Positions 16,380 through 29,196 are shown, counted from the stretch's first letter. The stretch is DNA of 64,000 nucleotides from Desulfofundulus thermobenzoicus (GCF_009428905.1 NZ_WHYR01000018.1:1-64000), one strand, 5' to 3'. The notes: generated by a model from the letters alone, not told the origin. A program made the numbers and translations.

Positions 16380-16607
16380 CTAATGCCAGAGCCCCAGCAG
16401 AAGAGCCGTCACCGCAAAGACAACCGCTGCAATAGTGGTGACCTTGCCCAAAAATTCATCCAGGCCCTTCTTTTTCCCGAAAATGGCTTCTGCGCCGCCG
16501 GCAATGGTTCCCGACAGACCGGCACTTCTTCCCGACTGGAGCAGTACGGTAGCGATAAGTGCAATGGATACAATTACATGCAGGGCGGTCACCAGACCTT
16601 TTAACAA
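16380..16607 (-). CDS. secG: Preprotein translocase subunit SecG
   Basis: A small membrane subunit of the SecYEG channel. Two hydrophobic helices (VTALHVIVSIALIATVLLQ and VTTIAAVVFAVTALLLGL) flank the conserved cytoplasmic loop QSGRSAGLSGTIAGGAEAIF. The frame opens further upstream at an ATG, but an AAGGAGGTG ribosome site lies inside that extension, six bases before a TTG at 16607. TTG is therefore the start, giving the normal 75-residue length. A sigma-A-like promoter lies just upstream. secG next to eno is a standard Firmicute arrangement. Confidence 0.93.
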   Translation of the reverse strand: MLKGLVTALHVIVSIALIATVLLQSGRSAGLSGTIAGGAEAIFGKKKGLDEFLGKVTTIAAVVFAVTALLLGLWH

Positions 16608-16642
16608 ATATTTCACCTCCTTCAACAGCCTGTATGTCAATA

Positions 16643-16671
16643 ATTATAGCACATGCGGGTAAAAATAACAA
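16643..16671 (-). promoter_or_regulatory. SigA-type promoter upstream of secG
   Basis: On the minus strand TTGTTA (16671-16666), 17 bp, TATAAT (16648-16643). The expected start site is about 30 bases before the secG TTG codon and leaves room for AAGGAGGTG. It probably also feeds hppA. Confidence 0.75.
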
Positions 16672-16718
16672 TGGACGAGTGTGCAAAGGGGTACAAGCAT
16701 GTAAAGTTAAACTGTTCC

Positions 16719-16745
16719 GGGGCGGGGGATATTACACCCCGCCCC
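16719..16745 (-). terminator. GC-rich hairpin after eno
   Basis: A 9-bp perfect stem GGGGCGGGG/CCCCGCCCC with a 9-base loop, starting 10 bp after the eno stop. On the minus strand it is followed by GGAACAGTTTAAC and not a pure T-run, so it is a weak terminator or an RNA-stabilising 3' end. Confidence 0.6.
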
Positions 16746-16754
16746 CTTTTCATC

Positions 16755-19594
<2,840 letters not shown>

Positions 19595-19621
19595 TGATAA
19601 ACCTCCATGTATAGTCGTTGG

Positions 19622-20380
19622 TTATTTCGCTGCCGCCTGCACAATGGCCGTGAAGGCATCCACCTTTAAACTGGCGCCGCCCACCAGGGCGCCGTCGATG
19701 TCCGGCTGGGCCATCAAGGCGGCCGCATTGTCCGGCTTGACGCTGCCGCCGTACTGGATGCGCACCCGGCCGGCGGCATCTTCCCCACCCATTTCCCGCA
19801 GCAGCCCCCGGATGAAACGGTTCACCTCCTGGGCGTCCCGGGGCGAGGCGGTGCGGCCGGTGCCGATGGCCCACACGGGCTCATAGGCCACCACCAGGGC
19901 GGCCAGCTCCCCCGGGGAAAGGCCGGCCAGGGAACCCCGGACCTGGGCGCCGATCACCTCTGCGGTGCGGCCGGCTTCCCGCTCTTCCAGCAGTTCCCCC
20001 ACACAGACAATGGGTACCAGGCCGTGTTTGAAGGCCGCCTTCACCTTGCGGTTTACCTTTTCATCGGTTTCGCCAAAATACTGCCGCCTTTCCGAGTGCC
20101 CCAGGATTACATAGCGGCAGCCGATTTCCTTGAGCATCACCGGGGATATCTCGCCGGTAAAGGCCCCCTCATCCTCCCAGTACATATTCTGGGCGCCCAG
20201 GGCAATGGGGCTGCCGGCCAGTTCCCGGGAGACGGTCTGCAGGGCGGTGAAAGGCGGGCAGACGGCCACCTCCACCCCCTGCACCCCCGCCAGGGCCTGT
20301 TTTAATTCCCGCACAAAGGCGGCCGCTTCGGCCACCGTCTTGTACATTTTCCAGTTGCCCGCCATGAGCGGTATGCGCAT
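19622..20380 (-). CDS. tpiA: Triosephosphate isomerase
   Basis: Interconverts dihydroxyacetone phosphate and glyceraldehyde 3-phosphate. It is a 252-residue TIM barrel with the substrate Lys in MAGNWKMYK, the catalytic His in [15 protein letters not shown], the catalytic Glu in [18 protein letters not shown], and the phosphate loop [13 protein letters not shown]. The frame extends to a TTG at 20398, but a GGGGGGG ribosome site lies just before the ATG at 20380, which gives the standard [11 protein letters not shown] start. It stands between pgk and gpmI in the glycolytic run. Confidence 0.98.
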   Translation of the reverse strand: MRIPLMAGNWKMYKTVAEAAAFVRELKQALAGVQGVEVAVCPPFTALQTVSRELAGSPIALGAQNMYWEDEGAFTGEISPVMLKEIGCRYVILGHSERRQYFGETDEKVNRKVKAAFKHGLVPIVCVGELLEEREAGRTAEVIGAQVRGSLAGLSPGELAALVVAYEPVWAIGTGRTASPRDAQEVNRFIRGLLREMGGEDAAGRVRIQYGGSVKPDNAAALMAQPDIDGALVGGASLKVDAFTAIVQAAAK

Positions 20381-20480
20381 GCCGTTCTTCCCCCCCAAAC
20401 GTCAAGTAACCCGGGCGTGCAGTGTCATCCCCCGGAGCGACAGGAGACGATGTGACAAGTGAGATATGAGATTTATTATC

Positions 20481-20501
20481 GGCTTTGGCTTTGCCAAAGC
20501 C
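20481..20501. repeat. 9-bp hairpin in the pgk-tpiA spacer
   Basis: GGCTTTGGC-TTT-GCCAAAGCC lies between pgk and tpiA, flanked by a GTGAGATATGAGAT stretch and repeated CTCTCACCTCTCACCTC. There is no T-tract on the minus strand, so it is unlikely to stop transcription; it may modulate mRNA processing, or be a small interspersed repeat. Confidence 0.45.
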
Positions 20502-20524
20502 TTCTTAATCCCACTTTCAACCTC

Positions 20525-21715
20525 TCACCTCTCACCTCTTAATAATGCCGCCACGCCGGGCAGCACTTTACCCTCCAGGAACTCCAGGGAGGCGCCTCCG
20601 CCGGTGGAAATGTGGGACATTTTGTCCGCCACCCCGGCCTTTTCCACCGCCGCAGCCGTATCCCCGCCGCCCACAATGGTTTCGCCCAGGCATTCGGCCA
20701 GCGCCCGGGCCAGGCCGAAGGTGCCGGCGGCGAAGGGGGCCATTTCAAAAACGCCCATGGGACCGTTCCAGATCACCGTGCGGGCATCCCCCACCGCCCG
20801 GCTGAAGGACTCCACCGTAGCCGGGCCGATATCCAGGGCCATCCACTCCGCCGGCACCTGATCCACGGGCACCACCCGGGGTTGGGCATCGGGCTCGGCC
20901 GCCGGGGCCACCACCAGATCCACGGGAAGAAGCAGTTCCACGCCCCTCTCCTTCGCCCGGGCCATCAAATCCCGGGCCAGCTCCAGCCTGTCCCCTTCCA
21001 CCAGGGATTTACCCATGGGGTAGCCGGCGGCCGCCAGGAAGGTATTGGCCATTCCGCCACCAATTAGCAGCCGGTCCACCCGGGTCAGCAGGTTTTCAAT
21101 AACGGCAATTTTATCGGAAACCTTGGCCCCGCCCAGGATGGCCGCAAAGGGCCGGGCCGGGTCGGCCAGCGCCCGCCCCAGGACTTTGATCTCCTTTTCC
21201 ATCAGGAAGCCGGCGGCGGCGGGCAGGAAACGGGCCACCCCCTCGGTGGAGGCGTGGGCCCGGTGGGCGGTGCCGAAGGCGTCGTTCACGTAAATATCGG
21301 CCAGTTCCGCCAGCTGACGGGCAAAATGCTCGTCATTTTTTTCTTCCCCGGGATAAAAGCGCACATTTTCCAGCAGCACCACGTCACCGGGCCCCATGGC
21401 GGCCACCGCCGCCCGGGGCTCCTCCCCCACGCAGTCGTTGACCTTCACCACCGGTTTGCCCAGCAGTTCCCCAAGGCGGCGGGCCACCGGGTCCAGACGG
21501 TAGCGGTCGTCCACCTTGCCCCTGGGGCGCCCCAGGTGGGAGGCCAGGATTACCTTTGCCCCGTGCTGTACCAGGTACTGGATGGTCGGTAAGGCGGCCC
21601 GGATGCGGGTATCGTCGGACACGTTGCCCTGACTGTCCAGGGGTACGTTGAAATCCACCCGCACCAGCACCCGTTTTCCATCCACCTCAATATCCCGGAT
21701 GGTTCTGGGATTCAT
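20525..21715 (-). CDS. pgk: Phosphoglycerate kinase
   Basis: Makes ATP from 1,3-bisphosphoglycerate. The 396-residue protein has the N-terminal substrate motif [15 protein letters not shown], the basic-patch strands [12 protein letters not shown] and [14 protein letters not shown], the hinge [18 protein letters not shown], and the nucleotide loop [17 protein letters not shown]. The open frame extends to 21772, but family alignment and the ATG at 21715 ([14 protein letters not shown]) fix the start. The GGAGGAGG site lies about 12 bases upstream. Directly after that site is a five-codon frame (ATG...TGA) whose stop overlaps the pgk ATG, which may couple initiation. It follows gap, with a hairpin between. 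Confidence 0.98.
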   Translation of the reverse strand: MNPRTIRDIEVDGKRVLVRVDFNVPLDSQGNVSDDTRIRAALPTIQYLVQHGAKVILASHLGRPRGKVDDRYRLDPVARRLGELLGKPVVKVNDCVGEEPRAAVAAMGPGDVVLLENVRFYPGEEKNDEHFARQLAELADIYVNDAFGTAHRAHASTEGVARFLPAAAGFLMEKEIKVLGRALADPARPFAAILGGAKVSDKIAVIENLLTRVDRLLIGGGMANTFLAAAGYPMGKSLVEGDRLELARDLMARAKERGVELLLPVDLVVAPAAEPDAQPRVVPVDQVPAEWMALDIGPATVESFSRAVGDARTVIWNGPMGVFEMAPFAAGTFGLARALAECLGETIVGGGDTAAAVEKAGVADKMSHISTGGGASLEFLEGKVLPGVAALLRGER

Positions 21716-21751
21716 TCCGTAAGCATACCTCCTCCGACAGGTTTTGCCGTT

Positions 21752-21781
21752 CGTAATAAAGGCGGACCCCAAGGGCCCGCC
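21752..21781 (-). terminator. Hairpin/terminator between gap and pgk
   Basis: On the minus strand a GGCGG...CCGCC stem with inner G/C pairs (21781-21761) is followed by TTTATTACG. It may cause partial termination, making gap mRNA more abundant than the pgk-eno part. Confidence 0.65.
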
Positions 21782-21839
21782 GGTGAAAAGCTGGAAAGGG
21801 GATCCTTCAGGCTATAGAAGATTACTTTGACATCTTTTG

Positions 21840-22871
21840 CTAAAATCCTTTTCCGGCCATGTATAAAATTAGATCGATGATGCGGTTGGAATAACCCCAC
21901 TCGTTGTCGTACCAGGCCACCACCTTGACCATATCCTCCCCCACCACCATGGTGGAGGTGGCGTCCACAATGGCCGAATGGGGATCGCCGTTATAATCGC
22001 CGGAGACCAGGGGCAGGTCGCTGTAAGCCAGGATACCCTTCAACCGGCCTTCCGCCGCATCCTTCAGTGCCTCATTTACCTCCTCCACAGTCACCGGCCG
22101 GCGCAGCTGGGCCACCAGGTCCACCACGCTCACATTGGGCGTGGGCACCCGCATGGCCATGCCGTTCAACCGGCCCTGGAGCTGGGGCAGCACCAGCCCC
22201 ACCGCTTTGGCAGCGCCCGTGGAGGTGGGAATTATGTTCACGCCGGCGGCCCGGCCCCGGCGCAGATCCCGGTGGGGCATATCCAGGATCTGCTGGTCGT
22301 TGGTAAAGGAGTGGACGGTGGTCATCAGCCCCTTGACTATGCCGAAATGCTCATCCAGCACTTTGGCCACGGGGGCCAGGCAGTTGGTGGTGCAGGAAGC
22401 GTTGGAAACCACATGGTGCACGGCGGGGTCGTATTTCTCTTCATTTACCCCCATCACAACGGTCAGGGCTTCCCCCCTGGCCGGGGCGCTGATGATCACT
22501 TTCCTGGCCCCGGCGCTCAGGTGCCGGGCCGCCTCTTCCGGGTTCCGGAACCTGCCGGTGGACTCCACCACCACATCCACCCCCATCTCCCTCCAGGGCA
22601 GGGCGGCGGGGTCCCCTTCCGCCAGAACGGTGATTTCCCGGCCATCAACCAGGATGGATCTTTCACCGGCCTGCACATCGGCATCCAGGCAGCCGTGCAC
22701 CGAGTCGTATTTCAACGCATAGGCCAGGGTCTGGGAATAGTTCTCGGACACAGGAACACGCCGGGATTTATGGTTTACAGCCACCACCTGCACATCCGGA
22801 TGCTTCAGGGCTGCCCTCAAAACAAACCTGCCAATCCGGCCGAAACCATTAATCCCTATTTTCACCGTCAT
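21840..22871 (-). CDS. gap: Glyceraldehyde-3-phosphate dehydrogenase (type I)
   Basis: Oxidises glyceraldehyde 3-phosphate with NAD(P)+ and phosphate. The 343-residue protein has the Rossmann start KIGINGFGRIGRFVLRAAL, the catalytic Cys in SNASCTTNCLAPVAKVL, the His region in TTVHSFTNDQQILDMPHRD, and the C-terminal NEWGYSNRIIDLIL. The stretch following strand 2 (VNHKSRRVPVSENYS) is longer than usual before LKYDSVHG, and lacks a clear Asp for NAD specificity, so cofactor preference is open. ATG at 22871 with AAGGAGAG. It is the first gene of the glycolytic operon, with its own promoter. Confidence 0.98.
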   Translation of the reverse strand: MTVKIGINGFGRIGRFVLRAALKHPDVQVVAVNHKSRRVPVSENYSQTLAYALKYDSVHGCLDADVQAGERSILVDGREITVLAEGDPAALPWREMGVDVVVESTGRFRNPEEAARHLSAGARKVIISAPARGEALTVVMGVNEEKYDPAVHHVVSNASCTTNCLAPVAKVLDEHFGIVKGLMTTVHSFTNDQQILDMPHRDLRRGRAAGVNIIPTSTGAAKAVGLVLPQLQGRLNGMAMRVPTPNVSVVDLVAQLRRPVTVEEVNEALKDAAEGRLKGILAYSDLPLVSGDYNGDPHSAIVDATSTMVVGEDMVKVVAWYDNEWGYSNRIIDLILYMAGKGF

Positions 22872-22923
22872 TATTCCTGCTCTCTCCTTTCAATAGTATG
22901 CCTTATTAAACGAAATTTATTTG

Positions 22924-22953
22924 ATTATGACATTCTATTCGCCATTTAATCAA
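22924..22953 (-). promoter_or_regulatory. SigA-type promoter of the gap operon
   Basis: On the minus strand TTGATT (22953-22948), 18 bp, CATAAT (22929-22924), in an AT-rich patch about 50 bp before the gap ATG. No CggR-like repressor gene is present upstream, unlike in Bacillus. Confidence 0.65.
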
Positions 22954-22973
22954 TTGTTTCCTCCCGGTTTTTT

Positions 22974-23003
22974 AGAAAAAATAAACACCGGTACCAGCCG
23001 GTG
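22974..23003 (-). terminator. Terminator after rpoN
   Basis: On the minus strand CACCGG-CTGGTA-CCGGTG (23003-22986) is followed by TTTATTTTTTC. It separates rpoN from the gap promoter. Confidence 0.85.
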
Positions 23004-23123
23004 CTGAAGGTATTGCCGGGGTATTACCCGCAAGGAATTATCGTTTTGATATAAGGCAACATTACCGGAAATCCGCCGGGCAATATCCCTGCCCCCGTCC
23101 GGCGGCGGCGGCTTCCGGCCGGA

Positions 23124-24545
23124 TCAGTAGCGCTTGCGCTGCCTGATGGGCGGAATGCCCAGTTCGTCCCGGTATTTGGCCACCGTCCGGCGGGAGATGC
23201 GTATGCCCCGCTGACGGAAAATTTCGGCAATCTGCTGGTCATTAAGGGGTGCCTTTGGGTCCTCGGAAGCCACCATTTCCTCCAGCATCTTTTTGATGCT
23301 CTCGGCGGAGGTCATGGTTCCGGCGTCGTTATTCACCCCCGAGGAGAAAAAGAATTTCATCTCAAATACGCCCTGGGGCGTCTGAATGTACTTGTTGGAA
23401 GTGGCCCGGCTCACCGTGGATTCGTGCAGGCCCACCAGTTCGGCCACCTGTTTCAAATTCAGGGGCTTTAAATATTTCACCCCGTGGTCCAGGAAGTCCC
23501 GCTGCAGTTCCACCAGGCAACTGGCCACCTTGTACAGGGTCAGGCGCCTCTGCTCAATGCTGCGGATCAGCCAGGCCGCGGCATTCAGCTTGCTTTCCAC
23601 AAAACGGCGGGTCTGGCTGTCGCAGGAATCCCGCTGGTTGAGCACGGAGCGGTAGGTGGAGTTGATGGTAATCCTGGGTAAGGACACATCGTTGACCAGA
23701 ATGACATAATCCCCCTCCACTTTTTGCACCACCACATCCGGCACCACGTAGCGCACGTCGTTGGCGCTGGAGAAGTTGCGACCGGGCTTGGGGTCCAGGG
23801 TTTTGATGATATCCGCCACCCGCTGCACTTCCTGCACACTAACGTTATACTGCTGGGCCAGCCGGTTATACCGGCCCCGGCCCAGGTCCATCAGGTGATC
23901 CCGGATAATTTTTTCCAGGAGGGGATCTTTAATGCCCAGCTGCTCCACCTGGATTAAAAGGCATTCCTGCAGTGTGCGGGCACCCACCCCGGGGGGATCA
24001 AAGGTCTGGATCAGCTTCAGGGTTTCCTCCACGGCCGGGACATCCACCTCCAGGGCGGCGGCCACCTCCTCCACCGTGGTCCGCAGGTAACCGTGTTCAT
24101 CAATATTGCCAATCAGGTATTCCCCGATGATCTCGCTCCCGGGAACACCTTTGCTCAAATGCAGCTGAAAAAGCAGGTGCTCCATCAGTGTGGGCGCCTG
24201 GCTCAAAAAATTTTCATAGCTGGTGGCCGGCGGTTCCGGATCCTTTTCCACCCGGGGCAGGCCCAGGTCGCTGCTGTCCTGAAAATATTCCTCCCAGTCC
24301 AGGTCGTACTGTTCACCGGCCCGCTCCCCCTCCACCTTCTGCCCTTCCAGGGATTCCACCAGCTCCTGGTCCCGCTCCGCATCCTCTTCCCTCAGTTCCA
24401 GCAGGGGGTTTTCCTCCAGCTGCTGCTCGATATACATGGAAAGCTCCAGGGAAGAGAGCTGCAGTATGGTAATGGCCTGACGCAACTCGGGGGTCATGAT
24501 CAGCTTTTGCTGTTGTTCCACGTTCAGCCCGTAACCCAGGCGCAT
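23124..24545 (-). CDS. rpoN: RNA polymerase sigma-54 factor
   Basis: A 473-residue sigma factor that directs RNA polymerase to -24/-12 promoters and needs an AAA+ activator. Region I is Gln/Leu-rich (QQQKLIMTPELRQAITILQL, LELSMYIEQQLEENPLLEL). An acidic region II follows, then the core-binding domain, the HTH region (LKQVAELVGLHESTVSRATS) and the RpoN box at the very C terminus (ISRRTVAKYRDELGI). ATG at 24545 with an AAGGAGTG-like site. Its position between whiA and gap is typical of Desulfotomaculum relatives. Confidence 0.98.
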   Translation of the reverse strand: MRLGYGLNVEQQQKLIMTPELRQAITILQLSSLELSMYIEQQLEENPLLELREEDAERDQELVESLEGQKVEGERAGEQYDLDWEEYFQDSSDLGLPRVEKDPEPPATSYENFLSQAPTLMEHLLFQLHLSKGVPGSEIIGEYLIGNIDEHGYLRTTVEEVAAALEVDVPAVEETLKLIQTFDPPGVGARTLQECLLIQVEQLGIKDPLLEKIIRDHLMDLGRGRYNRLAQQYNVSVQEVQRVADIIKTLDPKPGRNFSSANDVRYVVPDVVVQKVEGDYVILVNDVSLPRITINSTYRSVLNQRDSCDSQTRRFVESKLNAAAWLIRSIEQRRLTLYKVASCLVELQRDFLDHGVKYLKPLNLKQVAELVGLHESTVSRATSNKYIQTPQGVFEMKFFFSSGVNNDAGTMTSAESIKKMLEEMVASEDPKAPLNDQQIAEIFRQRGIRISRRTVAKYRDELGIPPIRQRKRY

Positions 24546-24647
24546 GGTTGTTCACTCCTTAACTTCCCCACTGTAAATAACTAATTCTCTGACCCGGGGT
24601 GCTTTTCCTGCCCCATTTCCCTTTATACCAGCATATTCGGACGGTAA

Positions 24648-25637
24648 TTATTTCATCACCGGCCGGAGGTCTTTTCCAGAAGTGAGATGGCTATCCCGGT
24701 TACCGCGGGCACGGATCCGGCCGGCAATCTCCTCCAGGCGGCGCAGGCGGTGGTTGACCCCCGACTTGCCCACCCGGGGCTCCAGCATTTCTCCCAGCTC
24801 CCGCAGGCTGGCGTCGGGATGGTTCAGCCTGGCCTCGGCCACCTGCTTCAAACCGGGTGAAAGACCGTCCAGGCCCACGGTGGAGGCAATCAGGCGGATA
24901 TTTTCCACCTGGCGCATGGAAGCATCCACCGTCTTATTCAAATTGGCCGTCTCACAGTTCACCAGCCGGTTTACCTGGTTGCGCATTTCCTTGTATATAC
25001 GCACATTTTCAAAATCCAGCAGGGCCGTGTGGGCACCCATGATATTTAAAAAGTCAACGATTTGCTCGCTTTCCTTCAGGTAAACCACATACCAGTTTTT
25101 GCGCGTGGCCACCCGGGCACCCAGGCCGAACCTGCCCATCAATCGACAAATATCCCGGGCGTGACGGCGGCTGGTGGTGACAATCTCCAGGTGGTAGGTC
25201 CCTTCCGGACTGTTCACCGAACCCCCACCCAAAAAGGCGCCCCGCAGGTAGGCCCGCCGGCAGCAGTCCCGGCGCACCAGCTCTTCCTTCAAACCCGCGG
25301 TCAGGCGGCCCTGCCCGTCCAGCACCCCCAGCCGTTCCAGTATTTCCTCACCCTCCCCGGCCAGGGGCAGGCGCACCACATACAGGTTGTTTTTGCGCAG
25401 CCTGGTCCGGCGCTGTACCAGCACCTGGGTGTGCACACCGAAAAGGTCTTTGAACAGGGAAAATACCTTCCGGGCGGCGGCCGCGTTTTCGGTAACCACG
25501 GTCAAAGCGGCCTTCTGCCTTTCGGAGTGCAGGGCACCGTCCATGCGCACCAGGGCGGCCAGTTCGGCCAGCTTACAGCATTGGTCCTTCCCGACGACCC
25601 GGGCCAGCTCATTTTTGGTCACTGTTGAAAAGGACAA
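24648..25637 (-). CDS. whiA: DNA-binding protein WhiA
   Basis: A 329-residue WhiA: an N-terminal degenerate LAGLIDADG homing-endonuclease fold ([20 protein letters not shown]) followed by a helix-turn-helix domain ([30 protein letters not shown]). It influences cell division and chromosome organisation in Firmicutes and sporulation septation in actinomycetes. The TTG start at 25637 lacks a strong ribosome site, so the exact N terminus is uncertain by a few codons. It follows rapZ and yvcK, the classic conserved trio, but a terminator separates it from yvcK. Confidence 0.96.
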   Translation of the reverse strand: MSFSTVTKNELARVVGKDQCCKLAELAALVRMDGALHSERQKAALTVVTENAAAARKVFSLFKDLFGVHTQVLVQRRTRLRKNNLYVVRLPLAGEGEEILERLGVLDGQGRLTAGLKEELVRRDCCRRAYLRGAFLGGGSVNSPEGTYHLEIVTTSRRHARDICRLMGRFGLGARVATRKNWYVVYLKESEQIVDFLNIMGAHTALLDFENVRIYKEMRNQVNRLVNCETANLNKTVDASMRQVENIRLIASTVGLDGLSPGLKQVAEARLNHPDASLRELGEMLEPRVGKSGVNHRLRRLEEIAGRIRARGNRDSHLTSGKDLRPVMK

Positions 25638-25714
25638 AGTCCCTCACCACTCTACCAGTATTATACCACATCCCGCCGCCACGGGATCAGATTTTGCTTG
25701 CGGCCGGCTTTCCC

Positions 25715-25742
25715 TGAAATAAAAAACTGCCGGAACACCGGC
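25715..25742 (-). terminator. Terminator after yvcK
   Basis: On the minus strand GCCGG-TGTT-CCGGC (25742-25729) is followed by AGTTTTTTATTT. It separates rapZ-yvcK from whiA. Confidence 0.85.
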
Positions 25743-25771
25743 AAAAGGGGTCGGGTGGGGGTAACTGTCGA

Positions 25772-27103
25772 CTACTTATGACCCGAACCGGCCGCGGGGT
25801 TGAATATGCCCACCGGTTCCCCCGGCTTTTTTTCGCCCAGGATCAGCTCCAGAATCAGCCGGGCCAGCCTGTCGGGATGATGGCGTACCACATTGCCTTC
25901 CTGCACCAGGTTGCCCCCCACCACCTGTACGCCCAGGCCGGCCAGTTCATCCCGGTCCACGGCCACGGGCGCCGCTCCCTCCCGGCGGTAACGGAGCTTC
26001 AACCGGTAGGGGATTTCCCCCTGATGGATCACTATATAATCCACTACGGGTCCGGCGTGGGTCAAAATGGCCTTTAAATGATCGCTGGCGGTATAACCGT
26101 CGGTTTCCCCTGGCTGGGTCATCACATTACAGACATAAATTTTAACGGCCCGGGAACGGGCAATGGCCTCGGGAATCCCCCGCACCAGCAGGTTGGGCAG
26201 TATGCTGGTATACAGGCTGCCCGGTCCCAGGACAATGGCATCGGCCCCGGCAATGGCCTGCAGGGCTTCCGGCAGGGGCAAACAATCCCCCGGTTTTAAA
26301 AAGACCCGTTTTATGCGCTTCCGGCATAAAGGAATGGACGACTCCCCATAAACCAGCGTGCCGTCGGCAAACTCCGCCCCCAGCACCACATTTTGCAGGG
26401 TGACGGGCAAAACCCGCCCCCGGATGGCCAGCACCTTGCTCAAACCCTGGACCGCTTCGTGAAAACCCCCGGCCACCTCATTGAGGGCGGCCAGCAGCAG
26501 GTTGCCCAGGTTGTGCCCGGCCAGTTCGCCACAGTTAAAACGGTACTGCAGCAGTTCTTCCATGAGGGACTCCTTGTCGGCCAGAGCCACCAGGCAGTTG
26601 CGGATGTCCCCCGGGGGCAGCATACCCAGATCGCCCCGCAGGCGTCCGGAGCTTCCCCCGTCGTCGGCCACGGAAACAATGGCCGTAATATTGCTGGTAA
26701 ACTGTTTCAGTCCCCTTAACAGAACGGACAGACCGGTACCTCCGCCAATCACCACAATGCGGGGACCCCGGCGCAAATACTGGCGGGTATACAGGATATC
26801 CGCCAGGCAGCACTTATCTTCCGGGGCCAGGGCGTCCACCACCGACCGGAAGGCCTTCAATATACCGAAAACCAGCGCCGGCAATCCCAGGACCAGCAAA
26901 AAAACGCCGCCCCAGAAGGCACCGCCGGGACCGAAAAGATCCCGGAACCAGATGCGCAGCAGCACCTGATACTCAAAGGGCAGCAACTGGCCCAAAAGGC
27001 CGATGCCTGCGGCCGCCAGGAGCAACCCCCCGAAGGCCAGGGCCAGCCAGCGCTTAAAATGCAGTCCCGGGTAAAACCACTTCAGCAGGTGCATTTCTTT
27101 CAC
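25772..27103 (-). CDS. yvcK: YvcK/CofD-like protein with N-terminal membrane region
   Basis: The core from about residue 115 is a YvcK (gluconeogenesis factor) domain: [64 protein letters not shown], and [17 protein letters not shown]. YvcK proteins bind UDP-sugars and link carbon metabolism to cell shape. At 443 residues it is about 110 longer than Bacillus YvcK. The extra N terminus contains two hydrophobic segments ([20 protein letters not shown] and [19 protein letters not shown]), so the protein is probably membrane-anchored. It overlaps rapZ by four bases (ATGA). Confidence 0.95.
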   Translation of the reverse strand: MKEMHLLKWFYPGLHFKRWLALAFGGLLLAAAGIGLLGQLLPFEYQVLLRIWFRDLFGPGGAFWGGVFLLVLGLPALVFGILKAFRSVVDALAPEDKCCLADILYTRQYLRRGPRIVVIGGGTGLSVLLRGLKQFTSNITAIVSVADDGGSSGRLRGDLGMLPPGDIRNCLVALADKESLMEELLQYRFNCGELAGHNLGNLLLAALNEVAGGFHEAVQGLSKVLAIRGRVLPVTLQNVVLGAEFADGTLVYGESSIPLCRKRIKRVFLKPGDCLPLPEALQAIAGADAIVLGPGSLYTSILPNLLVRGIPEAIARSRAVKIYVCNVMTQPGETDGYTASDHLKAILTHAGPVVDYIVIHQGEIPYRLKLRYRREGAAPVAVDRDELAGLGVQVVGGNLVQEGNVVRHHPDRLARLILELILGEKKPGEPVGIFNPAAGSGHK

Positions 27104-27954
27104 CTCCGCGCAATATCCCGGTGCCGCACGGCCACCCGGTAACCCTGTTCCCGCAGGTGGGCGCCCAGCAGGTTGGCCAGGGTCACGGAACGGTGCTGCC
27201 CCCCGGTACAGCCAATGGCCACGGTTAAAGTGGTTTTACCTTCCTGGATAAAGTGGGGCACAAGAAAGTCCATAAATTGAAAGAACCTTTTCATGAATTC
27301 CTGGCTCACCGGGGTACGGCAGATAAAATCCTGCACGGCCGCATCGTTACCGGTCAGCTGGCGCAACGCCGGATCGTAATGGGGATTGGGCAGGAAACGC
27401 ACATCGAAAACCAGGTCGCTGTCCAGGGGAATACCGTATTTATAACCGAAGGAAACCACCGTTATGCGCAGGGAAGCGGCGGCGCCGTCCCCGAACAGGG
27501 CGGCCAGTTCTTCCTTCAACTGGTGGGGTGTCAGGTCGGAGGTATCGATGATCTTATGCGCCCTGCCCCGCAGTTCCCGCAAACGGGAACGCTCTTCCCG
27601 GATGCTCTGCAAAACTTCCCCATCCACACTCAAGGGGTGGCTGCGCCGGGACTCCTTGAAGCGCCGCACCAGGGTGGCGTCGGCGGTCTCCAGGAAGAGA
27701 ATTTCATAGCGCAGGCCCTCCTGTTCCAGGTCGGCCAGCACCTCGAAAAGGGCGTCGAAAAACTCCCCGCCCCGGATATCCACCACCAGTGCTATTTTAT
27801 TAATCATCCGGGAGGATTGTGAACAGAGCTCCACGAACTTGGGGATCAATGTGGGGGGCAGGTTATCCACACAAAAGAAACCCAGGTCCTCCAGGATGCG
27901 CAGGGCGGCGGTTTTGCCGGCGCCGGAGAGGCCGGTGACAATAACCAGACGCAC
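27100..27954 (-). CDS. rapZ: RapZ/YvcJ nucleotide-binding protein
   Basis: A 284-residue P-loop protein of the RapZ (YvcJ) family. Walker A is [20 protein letters not shown], followed by the family mark [16 protein letters not shown] second nucleotide site region [10 protein letters not shown] and the C-terminal RNA-binding-type domain ([38 protein letters not shown]) follow. In E. coli RapZ guides RNase E to GlmZ; in Firmicutes YvcJ hydrolyses GTP and affects competence. The frame opens at a GTG at 27963, but GGGAGTG overlaps it, so the GTG at 27954 is as likely. It is coupled to yvcK. Confidence 0.96.
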   Translation of the reverse strand: MRLVIVTGLSGAGKTAALRILEDLGFFCVDNLPPTLIPKFVELCSQSSRMINKIALVVDIRGGEFFDALFEVLADLEQEGLRYEILFLETADATLVRRFKESRRSHPLSVDGEVLQSIREERSRLRELRGRAHKIIDTSDLTPHQLKEELAALFGDGAAASLRITVVSFGYKYGIPLDSDLVFDVRFLPNPHYDPALRQLTGNDAAVQDFICRTPVSQEFMKRFFQFMDFLVPHFIQEGKTTLTVAIGCTGGQHRSVTLANLLGAHLREQGYRVAVRHRDIARR

Positions 27955-28100
27955 GAAAAACACTCCCTAAATGTACTGGTACCGGCGCGATTCACGCTGC
28001 CGGCTCGCTGACCTCAACCCGGCACTCACCGGTACCGGAAATTTTCGCAATGATTATGATGATTATATTCTACATCCGTCCCCCTTTCCCTGCCGGGAAA

Positions 28101-28125
28101 GAAAAGGGCACCACTTACGGTGCCC
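28101..28125 (-). terminator. Terminator after the sugar isomerase gene
   Basis: On the minus strand GGGCACC-GTAAGT-GGTGCCC (28125-28106) is followed by TTTTCTTT, nine bp after the stop codon. Confidence 0.88.
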
Positions 28126-28134
28126 GCTGGGCCG

Positions 28135-29196
28135 TTATTTCCCGGCCAGGCTGGCCTTGAGCCGGTCGATCACCTTCACCGGCCCCGGGTCCACCCCGTA
28201 GAGAAAGGCCAGGTAAATGCTGGCATAGTCCCCCAGGTAAATCAAAGAATACAGCCTGGCCAGGCCGTCCCGGCCGGTGGCCGTTACTTCCGTCACCCCG
28301 GCCACCGCCTTTTCCATGATTTCCCGGGTAACGGCGTAACGCAGCACCACCCGGGGATGATCCCGGGGATCCCGCAAAATAACGATGTAAAGCCTTTGCA
28401 AAAGTTCCGGCGGGTACTGGAAGCCCACCAGTTCGTTGTGGTTGAGTTCGGGGAAAACGTTCCAGTAGGCCGGTGCCTTGGCGTTTTCATTGACCTGCCC
28501 CTTCCAGCGCTGGGCCACCACTTCCGTGGTGCCGCTGGCACCCCAGATTACCGGGATGCGGTTGTGGAAATTTGCAGCCATCTGCTTGGCCGGGTTTTCG
28601 TCCAGGGGGACCTCCGGCTTATACTTTTCCCGCAGGGATTGCAGGTGGCGGCTCAATTCCTCCACCCCGGCTTCCACGCCGGAAAGCATACCCATCCGGC
28701 TGAGCACGGCCAGGGTGGGAATAAACAGGTAACCGGTGGCCGCCCGGGGGGCGATACCCGCCGGCACGGTAATCACCGGCACGCCGTCCGCCAGGGCCAT
28801 TTCCTTGAGCCTGCCGCCCGTGGTCAAAACCACCAGCCGGGCCCCCCTTTCCCGGGCCTCCCGGTAGGCGCTGAGGGTTTCCTCGGTATTTCCGGAATAA
28901 CTGACGGCAAAGACCAGGGTTTGGGGCCCCACAAATTGGGGGAGCACATAGTCCCGGTTGACCACCACCGGCACGGACAGCCGTCCACTGCCGTAGACCC
29001 GCAGCAGATCCCCGCCGATGGCCGAGCCCCCCAGGCCGGTCACCACCACCTGCCGCACATCCCGCCCGGGGGGCAGGGGTGTGGCCAGCCCCAGTTCCCA
29101 GGCCCGGGCGCACTGGTCGGGCAGGTTCCAGAGGGCCTCCAGCATTCCCATGGAATCACCTGCATACATGGCCTGCCAATCGTTTAGTATGGTCAA
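28135..29196 (-). CDS. Bifunctional phosphoglucose/phosphomannose isomerase
   Basis: A 353-residue SIS-domain isomerase of the bifunctional PGI/PMI family. The sugar-binding elements are VVVTGLGGSAIGGDLLRV, VFAVSYSGNTEETLSAY and the Glu/His region (FPELNHNELVGFQ) near residue 250; a C-terminal His-containing helix is less obvious. It would feed glucose 6-phosphate to fructose 6-phosphate and also make mannose 6-phosphate, which would serve the GDP-mannose-based glycan genes at the right of this window. It is downstream of the debranching enzyme and glucokinase, forming a glucan-use group. Confidence 0.93.
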   Translation of the reverse strand: MTILNDWQAMYAGDSMGMLEALWNLPDQCARAWELGLATPLPPGRDVRQVVVTGLGGSAIGGDLLRVYGSGRLSVPVVVNRDYVLPQFVGPQTLVFAVSYSGNTEETLSAYREARERGARLVVLTTGGRLKEMALADGVPVITVPAGIAPRAATGYLFIPTLAVLSRMGMLSGVEAGVEELSRHLQSLREKYKPEVPLDENPAKQMAANFHNRIPVIWGASGTTEVVAQRWKGQVNENAKAPAYWNVFPELNHNELVGFQYPPELLQRLYIVILRDPRDHPRVVLRYAVTREIMEKAVAGVTEVTATGRDGLARLYSLIYLGDYASIYLAFLYGVDPGPVKVIDRLKASLAGK

